The position numbers and the translations under genes were made by a program. 64,000 nucleotides of DNA from Halanaerobium kushneri (GTDB lineage Bacteria > Bacillota > Halanaerobiia > Halanaerobiales > Halanaerobiaceae), in assembly GCF_900156285.1 (NCBI RefSeq), contig NZ_FTNC01000001.1:186001-250000 (forward strand). The letters are read 5' to 3'. Position 1 is the first letter of the stretch. Each line of letters starts with the position of its first letter. Under the pieces are notes generated by a model, which was not told where the DNA came from, made no database searches, and worked only from the letters and a program-made list of their open reading frames with translations. Positions 43,495 to 53,174 of this stretch are shown here, piece after piece.

Positions 43495-44802
43495 CTACTT
43501 TTGCTGAAAAAATAAATTCATCAACTTAATCATTTCTTTTTGATCAGAACTACCACCCAATTCTCGACTGGAATGCATTGCCAGCAGAGGATTACCCAGA
43601 TCGATACTTTTAATTCCCAGCTGTGTTGCTGCAATGGGCCCAATTGTTGAGCCGCCGCGTTTGTCAGTACGATTACTGTAAATTTGATAGGAGATATTAT
43701 TTTTTTGCATTAAATCAATCAGCACCCCGGCTGTACCTGCATTAGTGGTATATTTTAAATTAGCATTATATTTAATAACAGGACCTTGATTTAATAAGGG
43801 TCTGTTGTTTTGATCATATTCTTCACTAAAGTTTGGGTGTACTGCATGGGCCATATCAGCAGAAATCAGAAATGATTTTTCTATAATTCTGTAATAATCT
43901 TCTCTGTCTGCTCCCAGATTGTAAATTATTCTTTCAATTAAATCTCCAGCAAAAGGAGAGTCAGCTCCCTGAGGAGTATGGCTCCCGATTTCTTCATTAT
44001 CATAAAAAATAGCCATTTGAGTCCAGTCCTCTACCTTAGACATCAGGAGAGCCTTTAAGGAAGCATGAACCATAGCCAGATTATCCTGGCGGCCAGCTGC
44101 GATGTATTCCTGGTTTGGTCCCAAAAAATGAGCTTTTTGAGTCGGATAAAGATATAATTCTGTTTCCAAAATTTCAGCTGCACTAAAGTCACTTACCTGG
44201 GCAATTAAATCCTTAATTGTTAAATCAGTTTTAGAATTTGATTTAACATTATTTTTTTCTAAATCCTGAGTGAGTAAGGCGCGCAGACCTTTTTTCTGAT
44301 CAATTTCCCCTTTTTGATTAACATCTTTGTTAAGATGAATTGGCAGATTGGGTATCACAGCCAAATTTTTATTTAAATCAATTAGTCGTTCTTTTAACTC
44401 AAATGAATTTTCAGATTTGAGTACAATTTTACCGGCCAGTGATAAATCCCTATCATACCAGGTGTTTAAAATTGGCCCCCCGTAAATTTCAGTATTTAAT
44501 ACATACTGTCCATCACTGTTAATTACTGGGTCTGGTTTCACTTTTAATCCCGGGCTGTCAGTATGGGAAGAAATAATTCTCAGACCCTGATTCAAAAAAT
44601 CTTTGCCAGTAACGAAAGCTATTAGAGCAGAATCGTTACGGCTAACAAAATATTTTTCTCCTTTTTTTAAATCCCATTTATGAGCGGCGTTTAGTTCCTT
44701 AAAACCCGCCTTTTTTAATTGTTTTTTCAATTCTGCTGCTGCATGAAAAGCAGTTGGGGAATTATCAATAAATTTTATCAGTTCTTCTGCCTGTCTATTC
44801 AT
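43495..44802 (-). CDS. M18-family aminopeptidase
   Basis: 435 residues with the co-catalytic zinc ligands of M18: SSHTDSPGLKVKP, GRQDNLAMVHASL, FYDNEEIGSHTPQGADSP and LAMHSSRELGG. Such enzymes form large cytosolic tetrahedral shells and remove acidic or neutral N-terminal residues. GGGGTGAAC stands ahead of the ATG, which overlaps the pepV end by eight bases. Together with PepV and PepF it implies peptide breakdown. Confidence 0.92.
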   Translation of the reverse strand: MNRQAEELIKFIDNSPTAFHAAAELKKQLKKAGFKELNAAHKWDLKKGEKYFVSRNDSALIAFVTGKDFLNQGLRIISSHTDSPGLKVKPDPVINSDGQYVLNTEIYGGPILNTWYDRDLSLAGKIVLKSENSFELKERLIDLNKNLAVIPNLPIHLNKDVNQKGEIDQKKGLRALLTQDLEKNNVKSNSKTDLTIKDLIAQVSDFSAAEILETELYLYPTQKAHFLGPNQEYIAAGRQDNLAMVHASLKALLMSKVEDWTQMAIFYDNEEIGSHTPQGADSPFAGDLIERIIYNLGADREDYYRIIEKSFLISADMAHAVHPNFSEEYDQNNRPLLNQGPVIKYNANLKYTTNAGTAGVLIDLMQKNNISYQIYSNRTDKRGGSTIGPIAATQLGIKSIDLGNPLLAMHSSRELGGSSDQKEMIKLMNLFFQQK

Positions 44803-46201
44803 TTTCGTTCACCCCGGCTATATCAATAATTGCTTTGGCATAAATAGCAGCACTTTTAACCAGATCATCAATTCTAATATTTTCATCTTTTTGATGTGCC
44901 AGTTCAGGCTGTCCTGGAAAGAGAGGTCCAAATGCTACCCCCTTTTTAACTTTACGAGCATAGGTTCCACCACCAATAGCTATTGGATCACTGTCATCAC
45001 CAGTAAATTCTCGATAGGCTGAAAGCAGCTTTTTGATAAATGGATCATCTTTTGCAACATATAATGGTTCGGCATCGCTCAACAATTCCACTTCAATAAG
45101 TCGATTAAGATTTTCTTTAATGTCAGCCACTACTTTTTCAGCACTGGATTTAACAGGATAGCGAATATTAACAATAAATTCTATCTTTGACTGATCTCCT
45201 TTAATAATACCTGTATTAAAAGTTAAAGCAGTTGGTACATCATCCTGATCCTTACAACCAATTGAAGCACCATCGTATTCAAGACCAATTTTATTCTTAT
45301 AAAAATCCAAAAAATCTTTTACTCCTGAATTTACAAATGGAAGCTCAGCCAGTACAGAAATTAAATACGAAATAGCATTTTTACCATCTTCCGGCATACT
45401 CCCATGGGCTGAAATGCCATGATAGCTTAGTTTTAAATTTTCATTTTCTGACTCTAATTTTAACTGATTTTTATCATATTCAAGATCAGATAGCAATTCC
45501 AGCAATTTTTCTTTTTTGATTCCTGAAATCACTGCTTCTGCATAATCAGGAACCATATTAGTCGCATTTCCTCCCCTGATTTTTTGAAGCTGAAGGCCTT
45601 TCTGATTTTCAACTTTTAGGCTGGCTGAAAATTTAAGATCTAAAATCCCTTTTTCTGCATGGATGGCGGGGAAGGTTGCATCAGGACTGAAGGCCAGATC
45701 AGGCATTTGTTCTTTTTTCAGATAATAATCAAGAGAAGCCATGCCCGACTCTTCATTAGTACCGAGAATTAATCGCACTTTCTTATTCAACTCAACTCCA
45801 AGTTCCTGCACAATCTTCATTCCATAAAGAGCAGCAACAGCAGGCCCTTTGTCATCTATAGTTCCCCTACCATATATCTTATTATCATGAATTTCAGCAG
45901 CATAAGGAGGATATGTCCAATCACTACCCTCAGGTACCACATCCAGATGGCAGAGCAGGCCAAGCACTTCCTTTCCCTCTCCCATTTCTACATGAGCTGC
46001 CTGATTATCTATATTCTTTGTTTTAAAACCTAATTTCTCAGAGATTTCTAACGCTTTAGCCAGTGCTTTATAGACTTCTTTACCATAAGGATAATCAGCT
46101 TCAGCAGCTGCCTCAACACTGGGGATCCTAACCAGTTCCTGAGTGCTTAGAATCATGTTATCTCTTAAAAAATTTGCTCGTTCTTTAATTTTATCATTCA
46201 T
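44795..46201 (-). CDS. pepV: Dipeptidase PepV (M20 family)
   Basis: 468 residues. Metal-binding CHLDVVPEG, the bridging aspartate in GTIDDKGPA, catalytic glutamate in LGTNEESGM, SPDATFPAIHAEKG and ELAHQKDENI fit PepV-type M20 dipeptidases, with the lid domain in the middle. The ATG at 46201 is fixed by an in-frame stop two codons upstream. The only good Shine-Dalgarno (AGGAGGTGA) lies over 30 bases away, separated by a perfect palindrome that could fold out and restore spacing. Confidence 0.92.
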   Translation of the reverse strand: MNDKIKERANFLRDNMILSTQELVRIPSVEAAAEADYPYGKEVYKALAKALEISEKLGFKTKNIDNQAAHVEMGEGKEVLGLLCHLDVVPEGSDWTYPPYAAEIHDNKIYGRGTIDDKGPAVAALYGMKIVQELGVELNKKVRLILGTNEESGMASLDYYLKKEQMPDLAFSPDATFPAIHAEKGILDLKFSASLKVENQKGLQLQKIRGGNATNMVPDYAEAVISGIKKEKLLELLSDLEYDKNQLKLESENENLKLSYHGISAHGSMPEDGKNAISYLISVLAELPFVNSGVKDFLDFYKNKIGLEYDGASIGCKDQDDVPTALTFNTGIIKGDQSKIEFIVNIRYPVKSSAEKVVADIKENLNRLIEVELLSDAEPLYVAKDDPFIKKLLSAYREFTGDDSDPIAIGGGTYARKVKKGVAFGPLFPGQPELAHQKDENIRIDDLVKSAAIYAKAIIDIAGVNENE

Positions 46202-46207
46202 ATTTTA

Positions 46208-46231
46208 GTTTAATAGTTTAAACTATTAAAC
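46208..46231. repeat. Perfect 24-bp palindrome between Shine-Dalgarno and start codon of pepV
   Basis: Bases 46208-46219 (GTTTAATAGTTT) are followed directly by their exact complement to 46231, with no spacer. It lies between AGGAGGTGA and the ATG of pepV. In RNA it would form a near-blunt hairpin; in DNA it could be an operator. Confidence 0.75.
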
Positions 46232-46325
46232 CTTTCACCTCCTGCAGTTTAAATTTATTTTCTAAATATCATTCTATCACTTTTATTTATGAATTTAAAA
46301 TAATATTCTTTTGAATTTTAATAAA

Positions 46326-46334
46326 TGATATAAT
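46326..46334 (+). promoter_or_regulatory. Extended -10 promoter for the alpha/beta hydrolase gene
   Basis: TGATATAAT on the plus strand, 35 bases ahead of the start; the -35 region is weak. Confidence 0.5.
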
Positions 46335-46369
46335 AAGATTAAAGAAAGAGAAAAAATGGAGGGTTTAAA

Positions 46370-47164
46370 TTGCAATTAAATGAAATAGATAGCTTAACAA
46401 AGGTTAATCCTCTTGGAAGAGAGATTAAATATGGTTTTAATGATAATAGAATAAATACAGCAGTACTGTTAATCCATGGTTTTGGAGGCAAAAGCAGCAA
46501 CTGGGATTTTGTTGCAAAAAAAATTAATAATCAGCTTAATTTAGCTGTATATATACCCAGATTGCCCGGCCATGCAACTAATACATCTGATTTTTTAAAC
46601 AGCAGTGCTGAACAGTGGCTGCGTAAAGCTGTAGATAGTTATCTTTTTTTAGCAAATAATTATCAAAAAATTTATATTTCAGGTCTTTCAATGGGAGGAC
46701 TGCTGGCAGCAATGGTAGCCTCAAACTTTAAAGTTGATAAATTATCACTTGTTGCCCCAGCCTTTTTTACAGTCAACAAAAATATAGTTTTTGCTCCTTA
46801 TCTTAAATATTTTATTAAAAAAATGGACAATAATTTCAAAATTGATAAAAGAAATTTATCAAAAGCAGAAATTGATTATCATAATAACTACAGTTTTAAT
46901 TATTATCCTCAGGCTCTGGCTGAATTATATAAATTAATGAAAAAAGGAAGAAAAAATGTTTCTAAAATAAAAACCCCAACCCAACTTATCTTATCCAACA
47001 ATGATGAACAGGTAGCCAGTGAACGGATTAAAAATTATTTAAATAAAAAAATGGGACAATTTTTAATAGATCAGAAAATCTATCAAAAATCATCCCATGT
47101 AATCGTCAATGATGTTGAAAAAGAAAGATGTGCTCAGGATATCATTAATTTCTTTAGTGAATAA
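46370..47164 (+). CDS. Alpha/beta hydrolase (carboxylesterase / monoacylglycerol lipase-like)
   Basis: 264 residues. Oxyanion motif LLIHGFGGKSSNW (about 33-45), nucleophile elbow SGLSMGG (about 104-110), acid in LSNNDEQV and histidine in KSSHVIVND complete the catalytic triad. The layout matches Est30-type carboxylesterases. It is cytosolic, lacking a signal peptide. TTG start with TGGAGGG six bases ahead. It stands alone on the plus strand, diverging from pepV and converging on pepF. The substrate is unknown. Confidence 0.85.
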   Translation: MQLNEIDSLTKVNPLGREIKYGFNDNRINTAVLLIHGFGGKSSNWDFVAKKINNQLNLAVYIPRLPGHATNTSDFLNSSAEQWLRKAVDSYLFLANNYQKIYISGLSMGGLLAAMVASNFKVDKLSLVAPAFFTVNKNIVFAPYLKYFIKKMDNNFKIDKRNLSKAEIDYHNNYSFNYYPQALAELYKLMKKGRKNVSKIKTPTQLILSNNDEQVASERIKNYLNKKMGQFLIDQKIYQKSSHVIVNDVEKERCAQDIINFFSE

Positions 47165-47181
47165 ATTGAAAATGAACTAAT

Positions 47182-48978
47182 TTATATTAACTTCTGCAGC
47201 TGTTTTAGATATTTTTTGAATTTAGCAGCTGCATTTTCTATAGCATCCGACTTTTCCATATCAACTCCAGCTTTTCGTAAAATATTAAGAGGATAATCAC
47301 TACCTCCAGCTTTTAAAAATTCTAAATAATCTGCTGCAGCTTCTGCTCCTTCTGTCTGGATTTTTTCAGCCAGGGCAGCTGCGGCAGAATAGCCAGTAGC
47401 ATATTTATAAACATAAAAGTTATAGTAAAAATGAGGGATCCTGGCCCACTCATAGTCCAGCTTTTCATCAATTACAAGAGTCTTACCAAAATATTTCTGA
47501 TTTAACTTTCTATACATTTCTTTCATTTTCGGAGAAGTTAACCCTTCACCCGTCTCTACAGTCTCATGAATCATTTTTTCAAATTCAGCAAACATTGTCT
47601 GCCTGTAAACGGTTCCTCTAAAACCTTCTAAAAAGTAATTTAAAAGATAGAGTTTTTCCTCTCTGCTTTCTGCATTTTCTAGCATATAATCTAAAAGTAA
47701 GTTTTCATTTAGAGTTGAGGCTACTTCAGCTACAAAAATCTTGTAATCGGCATATAAATAGGGCTGATTTTTATTGGAATAGTAACTGTGCATAGCATGT
47801 CCCATCTCGTGGATTAAAGTGAAGAGATTGCTAATATCCTGAGTATAGTTCATCAGAATATAGGGATGAACCCCATAGCAGCCGCTGGAATAAGCACCGG
47901 AACGCTTACCTTTATTTTCATAAACATCAATCCAGCCCGAATTAAAACCCTCTTCAACCTTATTAATATAGTCCTCTCCCAGCGGTTTAACTGCTTTTTT
48001 TATTATATCTTTTGTTTGTTCATATTCAAACTTAAGGTCAACTTCCTTGATTAATGGTGTATAGGTATCATAAATATGAAGCTCATCCAGATCTAGCATT
48101 TCTTTTTTTAGTTCCATGTACTGATGCAGTGGCTTGAGATTATCCGAAACCGTATCAATTAAATTATTATAAACCTCTGTACTAATATTATCATTATCAA
48201 GAGCAGATTCCAGTGCACTGTTATATTTTCTGGCACGGGCATAAAAAATATCTCCCTTAACTGAACTGTCAAGTACAGCTGCAAAGGTATTTTCCAAATC
48301 CTGATATTCACCATGCATTCCCTCAAAAGCATCTTTTCTAACTCTTCTATCTTCATTTTTTAATAAGTCAATATATCTACCATGAGTCAGACGCAGTTCT
48401 TGATTATTTTCATCTTTAATCAGCGGAAATTCGAGGTCAGCGTTATTTAACATGCTAAATATGTTTTCTGAACTCTGTGTAACTTCTCCCGCTAAAGCCA
48501 GAATTTTTTCTTCTTCAGCAGAAAGATAATGTTTTTGCTGTCTTAAGATATTATCAAAAAAATGATCGAAAAATTCCAGCTTACTATTTTCTTTTTTATA
48601 CTTATTTAATCTATCCTCGCCCAGCTGAATAATAGCTGGAACCATAAAAGAGGTTGAGTCAGACAATCTATTATAACACATCATTGCTTTATTTTTGTAG
48701 TTCTGATATTTTTCCAGTTGCGTATTTTGATCATATTTCATGTGAGCATAGGCGTATAACCGAGCTGTTTTTTCTTCAATATCAATAATTTCATTTAAAG
48801 AAGAAAGTAATTGATCAGCGCTTTCAGTAAAATCTTCTTTTAAATCTTTAATATTTTTAACTTTCTTTAATACCAGTTCCAGTTCAGTCTCAAAAGTTTC
48901 ATCATCAGCATAAATATCATTTAAATTCCACTTATATTTATCATTAATTTCTGTTCTTTGTTTTAATTCTTTAGACAA
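47182..48978 (-). CDS. pepF: Oligoendopeptidase F (M3 family)
   Basis: 598 residues, standard PepF length. N-terminal KYKWNLNDIYADDETFE, zinc motif HEMGHAMHSYYS with the third ligand in FVAEVASTLNENLL, and C-terminal YKYATGYSAAAALAE are all typical. It cuts peptides of about 7-17 residues in the cytosol. TTG start with AAAGGAAG eight bases ahead, overlapping the end of ogt by eight bases; the two are co-transcribed with the upstream FAD gene. Confidence 0.94.
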   Translation of the reverse strand: MSKELKQRTEINDKYKWNLNDIYADDETFETELELVLKKVKNIKDLKEDFTESADQLLSSLNEIIDIEEKTARLYAYAHMKYDQNTQLEKYQNYKNKAMMCYNRLSDSTSFMVPAIIQLGEDRLNKYKKENSKLEFFDHFFDNILRQQKHYLSAEEEKILALAGEVTQSSENIFSMLNNADLEFPLIKDENNQELRLTHGRYIDLLKNEDRRVRKDAFEGMHGEYQDLENTFAAVLDSSVKGDIFYARARKYNSALESALDNDNISTEVYNNLIDTVSDNLKPLHQYMELKKEMLDLDELHIYDTYTPLIKEVDLKFEYEQTKDIIKKAVKPLGEDYINKVEEGFNSGWIDVYENKGKRSGAYSSGCYGVHPYILMNYTQDISNLFTLIHEMGHAMHSYYSNKNQPYLYADYKIFVAEVASTLNENLLLDYMLENAESREEKLYLLNYFLEGFRGTVYRQTMFAEFEKMIHETVETGEGLTSPKMKEMYRKLNQKYFGKTLVIDEKLDYEWARIPHFYYNFYVYKYATGYSAAAALAEKIQTEGAEAAADYLEFLKAGGSDYPLNILRKAGVDMEKSDAIENAAAKFKKYLKQLQKLI

Positions 48979-49501
48979 AAGAAATCTTCCTTTCTAATTT
49001 TTTACTTCTATTATTTTCATGTTTTAATAACCATTCTTTACGCCAGACTCCACCTGAATAATGACTGAGTTTACCCTCAGCGGCAATCACTCTGTGGCAG
49101 GGTATAATAACTGCAATGGGATTACGAGAACTTGCATGACCAACTGCTTTTGCACCACCTGAATTTCCAATTGCTGCTGCCAGTTCTGAATATGAAAATG
49201 TTTTACCATAAGGAATCTTCTGAATGAATTTCCAGACTTTTAACTCAAAATAACTTCCGCTAAGTTGAATAGGAATGTCAAAAAAGTTTCTCTGCCCCAT
49301 AAAATATTGATTTAATTGATCAAAAATCAGATTATAAATCTTTAAAATTTCTGGATCTTCATAAAAATTTTTCTGACAGTTGTTTTTTACTTCCCTTAGA
49401 TGATCATCATATTCAACTCTTAATAATGCCTGGTTATTAAACTCAATTTTTAAGATACCAATTGGTGAGGGATAATATGTATGGTAGCTGGCTTTAGTCA
49501 A
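48971..49501 (-). CDS. ogt: Methylated-DNA-[protein]-cysteine S-methyltransferase
   Basis: 176 residues with the acceptor cysteine in IPCHRVI, preceded by VGHASSRNPIAVI, and IPYGKTFSYSELAAAIG for DNA binding. It removes alkyl groups from O6 of guanine in one suicidal step. TTG at 49501 is favoured, eight bases after AAGGGG; the GTG at 49510 touches that site. No Ada-type regulatory domain is present. Confidence 0.92.
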   Translation of the reverse strand: MTKASYHTYYPSPIGILKIEFNNQALLRVEYDDHLREVKNNCQKNFYEDPEILKIYNLIFDQLNQYFMGQRNFFDIPIQLSGSYFELKVWKFIQKIPYGKTFSYSELAAAIGNSGGAKAVGHASSRNPIAVIIPCHRVIAAEGKLSHYSGGVWRKEWLLKHENNRSKKLERKISFV

Positions 49502-49502
49502 A

Positions 49503-51344
49503 TTATTCACCCCTTATGTATTTCAATTCCGATGGAGTTCTAAAACGATCTAAAAAATGTGCTGACAAAATAATCATTTCTCTGCGACTCATATTTCTAT
49601 TTTCAGCCAAAATACCTTCTAAATCTTCAGGTATTAATTTTAATTCTAGAGCTTTCTTAAAATAATCCTTCTGTTCCATTTCTAAAACCCGCTGACTTTC
49701 TGCTGCCAGCAATAATTTTAGTGCATTATAAGTACTCAATTTTTGATCTCTACTTAAAGTTTCAAGACTACCAGGAACCCATTCGTATAGAGTTTCTGCT
49801 TCCTTTTTCTGCATGATTTTTAAAATTATAGCTGTAAATTCTTTTTCCGTAGGAATAATATTTAATTTAAAATTATTATTATAGCCACCAATAGTAATCC
49901 CCCAGGAAAGTAATTTTTCCAGGCTCAATAACAGTTTCTCTTCTTTTATAATTGGTTTTTCGAGAGGATAATTACTTAAATCAAGATTTAAATTGAACCG
50001 AATTTTATTTAAACTTGCTTTATCTTTAGCAATCTCCAGCAGATTTTTATTTTTATTTAATGCCTCGGCAGCAGCTATAGCTGCTGCTTCTGCCGTATTC
50101 ATTCCAACCGGTAAAACTCGACTGCTGGCAGCTGCCAGAGAACTATAACCACTACTGCGTCCAACTATCAATAAATTGTTATTTTTTCGAGCAATTAAAG
50201 ACCTTAACGGAATAGAATAGTATTCTGGATTAAAAATCACAAAACCTGGATAATCATGATCCGCAGCCTGATAATCCAGCGGATAAGATGCCAGAGTTAT
50301 AGCATCAAAAAATATTTTCTGACGAAATAAATCATCCACACCAAGCTGATACTCTGTTAAAAAATGTCTGCTTTCTCTACGATAAAGTTCAGGCGGTAAA
50401 TCAGCAAGTTCTGAGTTTTTAAAGCCAGCTAAGTTTTGTTGAAGATAAACGAGTATTGATTCTGCTTCTACTGCAGCCTTCTTTTTTGCCTGTTTAAGAG
50501 ATGATTCTAATAGAGGATTTACCCTGAATAAAAGCAGTGCATTGATATAAGCGTCATAGCTTTCTTGATTCTTTATAAAAACAATATTTAAACCCCGCAG
50601 ACGTAAGTTTGAAGCCTGCGGCTGATAACTTTTGCCAAATTCAGAAAAACCCCAGGCATGATCATCTCTAAAATAACTTGCCCGATATTTATTATTTTTA
50701 AGAGCCTCTTTTAGTCTTGCAGGTTTAACATTGGAAAACTTTAAGATCTGGGTAGAAGCCATCCAGCTATTTTTTAAATTCATATCAGCTGTACCCAGGA
50801 AAAATTTTTCTCCTGCCTCTGCAGCAAGATCTCCATCCTGAGAAGCATCAATATAAAAATCAGACTCTATATTATAAACAAGATTTCCTTTTTTTATTCT
50901 TAACGATTTAATTGTATCATTATTTAGCTTAACTTGCTGCAGTTGAGCTGAATTAATAATTCGAATATTTTCTTCTGCTGCCAGCATTTCCATAAATGCT
51001 TTTTCAGCTTTTTGAGGAGTAAAAGAAATGGATCCGCCAACTTTTTGATGCCACTCTGAAAATAATCCTTTATTTATATTATTTGAGTTTCCATCATAAT
51101 TTAAATCCAGAAAATTGAGAGCAGCATAGGTCATTAAACCTCCCGGCTTTTCTCTTTTCATCACCAGAGTAACTTTTTTATCCTGCCGCGCAGCAGCAAC
51201 AGCTGCCATGACTCCTTCTGGTTCAGCTGAATAAATTAGAATTTCACTTTTAATGTTCTCAGCTGCAAAGAGCGAAAAATTTATAACTACAACAAAAAAT
51301 ACTGCAATTATAATAATCAGTAATGTTTTTTTCTTTATTAACAT
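49503..51344 (-). CDS. Exported FAD-dependent oxidoreductase (FAD_oxidored family)
   Basis: 613 residues. A clear signal peptide (about 1-28, ending FSLFAAEN) precedes a flavoprotein of the PF12831 type: SAEPEGVMAAVAAARQDKKV with GGLMT in the dinucleotide fold, SDFYIDASQDGDLAAEAGE and LLIVGRSSGYSSLAAASSRV. The first fold reads SAEPEG where GGxxAG is usual. Relatives are exported in other bacteria, with unknown substrates. An extra C-terminal helical part of about 150 residues has no recognised motif. It is co-transcribed with ogt and pepF. Confidence 0.8.
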   Translation of the reverse strand: MLIKKKTLLIIIIAVFFVVVINFSLFAAENIKSEILIYSAEPEGVMAAVAAARQDKKVTLVMKREKPGGLMTYAALNFLDLNYDGNSNNINKGLFSEWHQKVGGSISFTPQKAEKAFMEMLAAEENIRIINSAQLQQVKLNNDTIKSLRIKKGNLVYNIESDFYIDASQDGDLAAEAGEKFFLGTADMNLKNSWMASTQILKFSNVKPARLKEALKNNKYRASYFRDDHAWGFSEFGKSYQPQASNLRLRGLNIVFIKNQESYDAYINALLLFRVNPLLESSLKQAKKKAAVEAESILVYLQQNLAGFKNSELADLPPELYRRESRHFLTEYQLGVDDLFRQKIFFDAITLASYPLDYQAADHDYPGFVIFNPEYYSIPLRSLIARKNNNLLIVGRSSGYSSLAAASSRVLPVGMNTAEAAAIAAAEALNKNKNLLEIAKDKASLNKIRFNLNLDLSNYPLEKPIIKEEKLLLSLEKLLSWGITIGGYNNNFKLNIIPTEKEFTAIILKIMQKKEAETLYEWVPGSLETLSRDQKLSTYNALKLLLAAESQRVLEMEQKDYFKKALELKLIPEDLEGILAENRNMSRREMIILSAHFLDRFRTPSELKYIRGE

Positions 51345-51379
51345 CTCTTTTCTCCTCTTATAAAAATAATTAATTATAG

Positions 51380-52771
51380 TTAAAATTTAGCGTTACCCGG
51401 TGTACGTGGGAATGAAATAACATCTCTAATATTTTGCATTCCTGAAAGATACATTAGCAGTCTTTCAAAACCAAGTCCAAAACCAGAATGCGGTACTGAA
51501 CCATATTTTCTTATATCTAAAAACCACTCATATTTTTCCAGATCCATTTCCAGTTCTTCCATTCTGCTTTTTAGTTTATCATATCTTTCTTCACGCTGAC
51601 TTCCGCCGATGATCTCACCAACTCCAGGTACCAGACAGTCTACAGCTGCAACAGTTTTATTGTCATCATTCTGACGCATATAAAATGCTTTAATTTCTTT
51701 TGGATAATCTCTAACCATAATTGGTTTTTTAAAATGCTTTTCTGTTAAATATCTTTCGTGCTCAGATTGCAAATCTACACCCCAGCTAACTGGATATTCA
51801 AAATCCTGGTCACAATTCTCTAAAATCTCTATTGCCTCTGTATAGGTTATACGACCAAAATCAGCTTCAATAATTTTTTCGATCATTTCCCGGCGACCTT
51901 CATCAATCCACTGATTAAAGAAGTCCATCTCTTCCTCTGCTTCCTCTAGAGCAAACCTGAATAAATTTTTAATAAAATCTTCCATTAATGTCATCATTTC
52001 ATCCAGATTACAAAAAGCCATTTCTGGTTCAATCATCCAAAATTCTGAAGCATGACGGGAGGTGTTAGAGTTCTCAGCTCTAAAAGTTGGCCCAAAAGTA
52101 TAAACATCACCTAAAGCTGTAGCAAGTAATTCTGCTTCCAGTTGACCACTTACAGTTAGACCTGTCTCCTGAGCAAAGAAGTCCTGAGAATAATCAATTT
52201 CCCCTTTTTCAGTACGGGGTAAACTATCAAAATCAAGTGTGCTCACCTTAAATATTTCCCCGGCTCCCTCTGCATCACCAGAAGTAATAATTGGGGTATG
52301 TATGTATTTAAAATCCTTATTGTAAAAATAATCATGGATCGCATAAGACATTTTGCTACGGAAGCGATTTACAACCCCGAAGGTGTTGGTTCTGGCTCTT
52401 AAGTGGGCAATATCTCTTAAAAATTCAAAGCTGTGTCTTTTTTTCTGAAGAATAAAATCTTCTGGTGCTTCCCCAATAATTTCAATCTCTTCTGCTTTCA
52501 TCTCTACATCCTGTTCTCTACCCTCAACTTTATCAATATAACCTTTGACTTTAATACTTGCACCAGTATTAATCTCAGCCAGAGGATGTTGCTCAGGATT
52601 TAAAATAACAAGCTGCAAATTTTTCAAAGCACTTCCATCATTGATTTCTATAAAGGCAATATTTTTTGAAACTCTTTTAGTTCTTACCCAGCCCATGACA
52701 ATGACATCTTTATAATCATTAATCTTATCTTCCAGAATATCTTTTATTTTTTTCTTTTCAAAATAATTCAT
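51380..52771 (-). CDS. asnS: Asparaginyl-tRNA synthetase
   Basis: 463 residues. An OB-fold anticodon domain (about 15-110) is followed by the class II core: motif 1 region RSKMSYAIHDYFYNKDF, motif 2 FRAENSNTSRHASEFWMIEPE, motif 3 GFGLGFERLLMYLSG. RAENSNTSRH identifies AsnS rather than AspS. It charges tRNA-Asn. GGGGAGG stands ahead of the ATG. The roughly 150 bases upstream contain no T-box that I could see. Confidence 0.95.
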   Translation of the reverse strand: MNYFEKKKIKDILEDKINDYKDVIVMGWVRTKRVSKNIAFIEINDGSALKNLQLVILNPEQHPLAEINTGASIKVKGYIDKVEGREQDVEMKAEEIEIIGEAPEDFILQKKRHSFEFLRDIAHLRARTNTFGVVNRFRSKMSYAIHDYFYNKDFKYIHTPIITSGDAEGAGEIFKVSTLDFDSLPRTEKGEIDYSQDFFAQETGLTVSGQLEAELLATALGDVYTFGPTFRAENSNTSRHASEFWMIEPEMAFCNLDEMMTLMEDFIKNLFRFALEEAEEEMDFFNQWIDEGRREMIEKIIEADFGRITYTEAIEILENCDQDFEYPVSWGVDLQSEHERYLTEKHFKKPIMVRDYPKEIKAFYMRQNDDNKTVAAVDCLVPGVGEIIGGSQREERYDKLKSRMEELEMDLEKYEWFLDIRKYGSVPHSGFGLGFERLLMYLSGMQNIRDVISFPRTPGNAKF

Positions 52772-52927
52772 TTTATAAATTTCCTCCCCGAAGTTCTTTT
52801 AAAGTTATTCAATTTAATATTTTAAACTATTTTTGGATTAATTTCTATTATTATAACTTCTCGCAAGCAGAGCGAAATCCTTTAAGAAATAATTAAATTT
52901 TATAATTTATTTCAAATTAAAGCATTT

Positions 52928-52953
52928 AAAAGCCCGGAGTATAAACCCCGGGC
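52928..52953 (-). terminator. Terminator after the desulforedoxin gene
   Basis: Six-pair GC stem GCCCGG / CCGGGC with a ten-base loop and TTTTAAA on the minus strand. Confidence 0.75.
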
Positions 52954-52970
52954 CCAGATTATTTTTTTAA

Positions 52971-53093
52971 TTATTCTTCTAATTTCATCGGCTCCCCACA
53001 GCAAACCAGTTCGCCTCCACCAGCTTCTTTTACCTCAACAACATTACCACAGATTTCACAGCGATAAACTTCACCTTTCTTCTTTACATTCAT
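52971..53093 (-). CDS. Desulforedoxin-like small iron protein
   Basis: 40 residues: [20 protein letters not shown], then [20 protein letters not shown]. The four cysteines in CxxC ... CC spacing are exactly the iron ligands of desulforedoxin and of the N-terminal domain of desulfoferrodoxin. No neelaredoxin (superoxide reductase) domain follows, so it is a free rubredoxin-like electron carrier. AAGGAGG lies seven bases ahead of the ATG. It has a near-perfect promoter and its own terminator, so it is an independent, probably well-expressed gene. Confidence 0.9.
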   Translation of the reverse strand: MNVKKKGEVYRCEICGNVVEVKEAGGGELVCCGEPMKLEE

Positions 53094-53174
53094 AATTTGG
53101 CCTCCTTAAAGTATAATTAGAATAATAAAGTCAGAGCAGTAATTTAAACTGCGAATTTTCTACTGCCTGTTTTA

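Noticed and set aside
46370-47164. Alpha/beta hydrolase as a member of the peptidase operon
   Set aside because: It is on the opposite strand with its own extended -10 promoter, so proximity alone does not support a joint function.
52772-52925. T-box leader for asnS
   Set aside because: No TGGNACCGCG-type element or matching stem was found on the minus strand.
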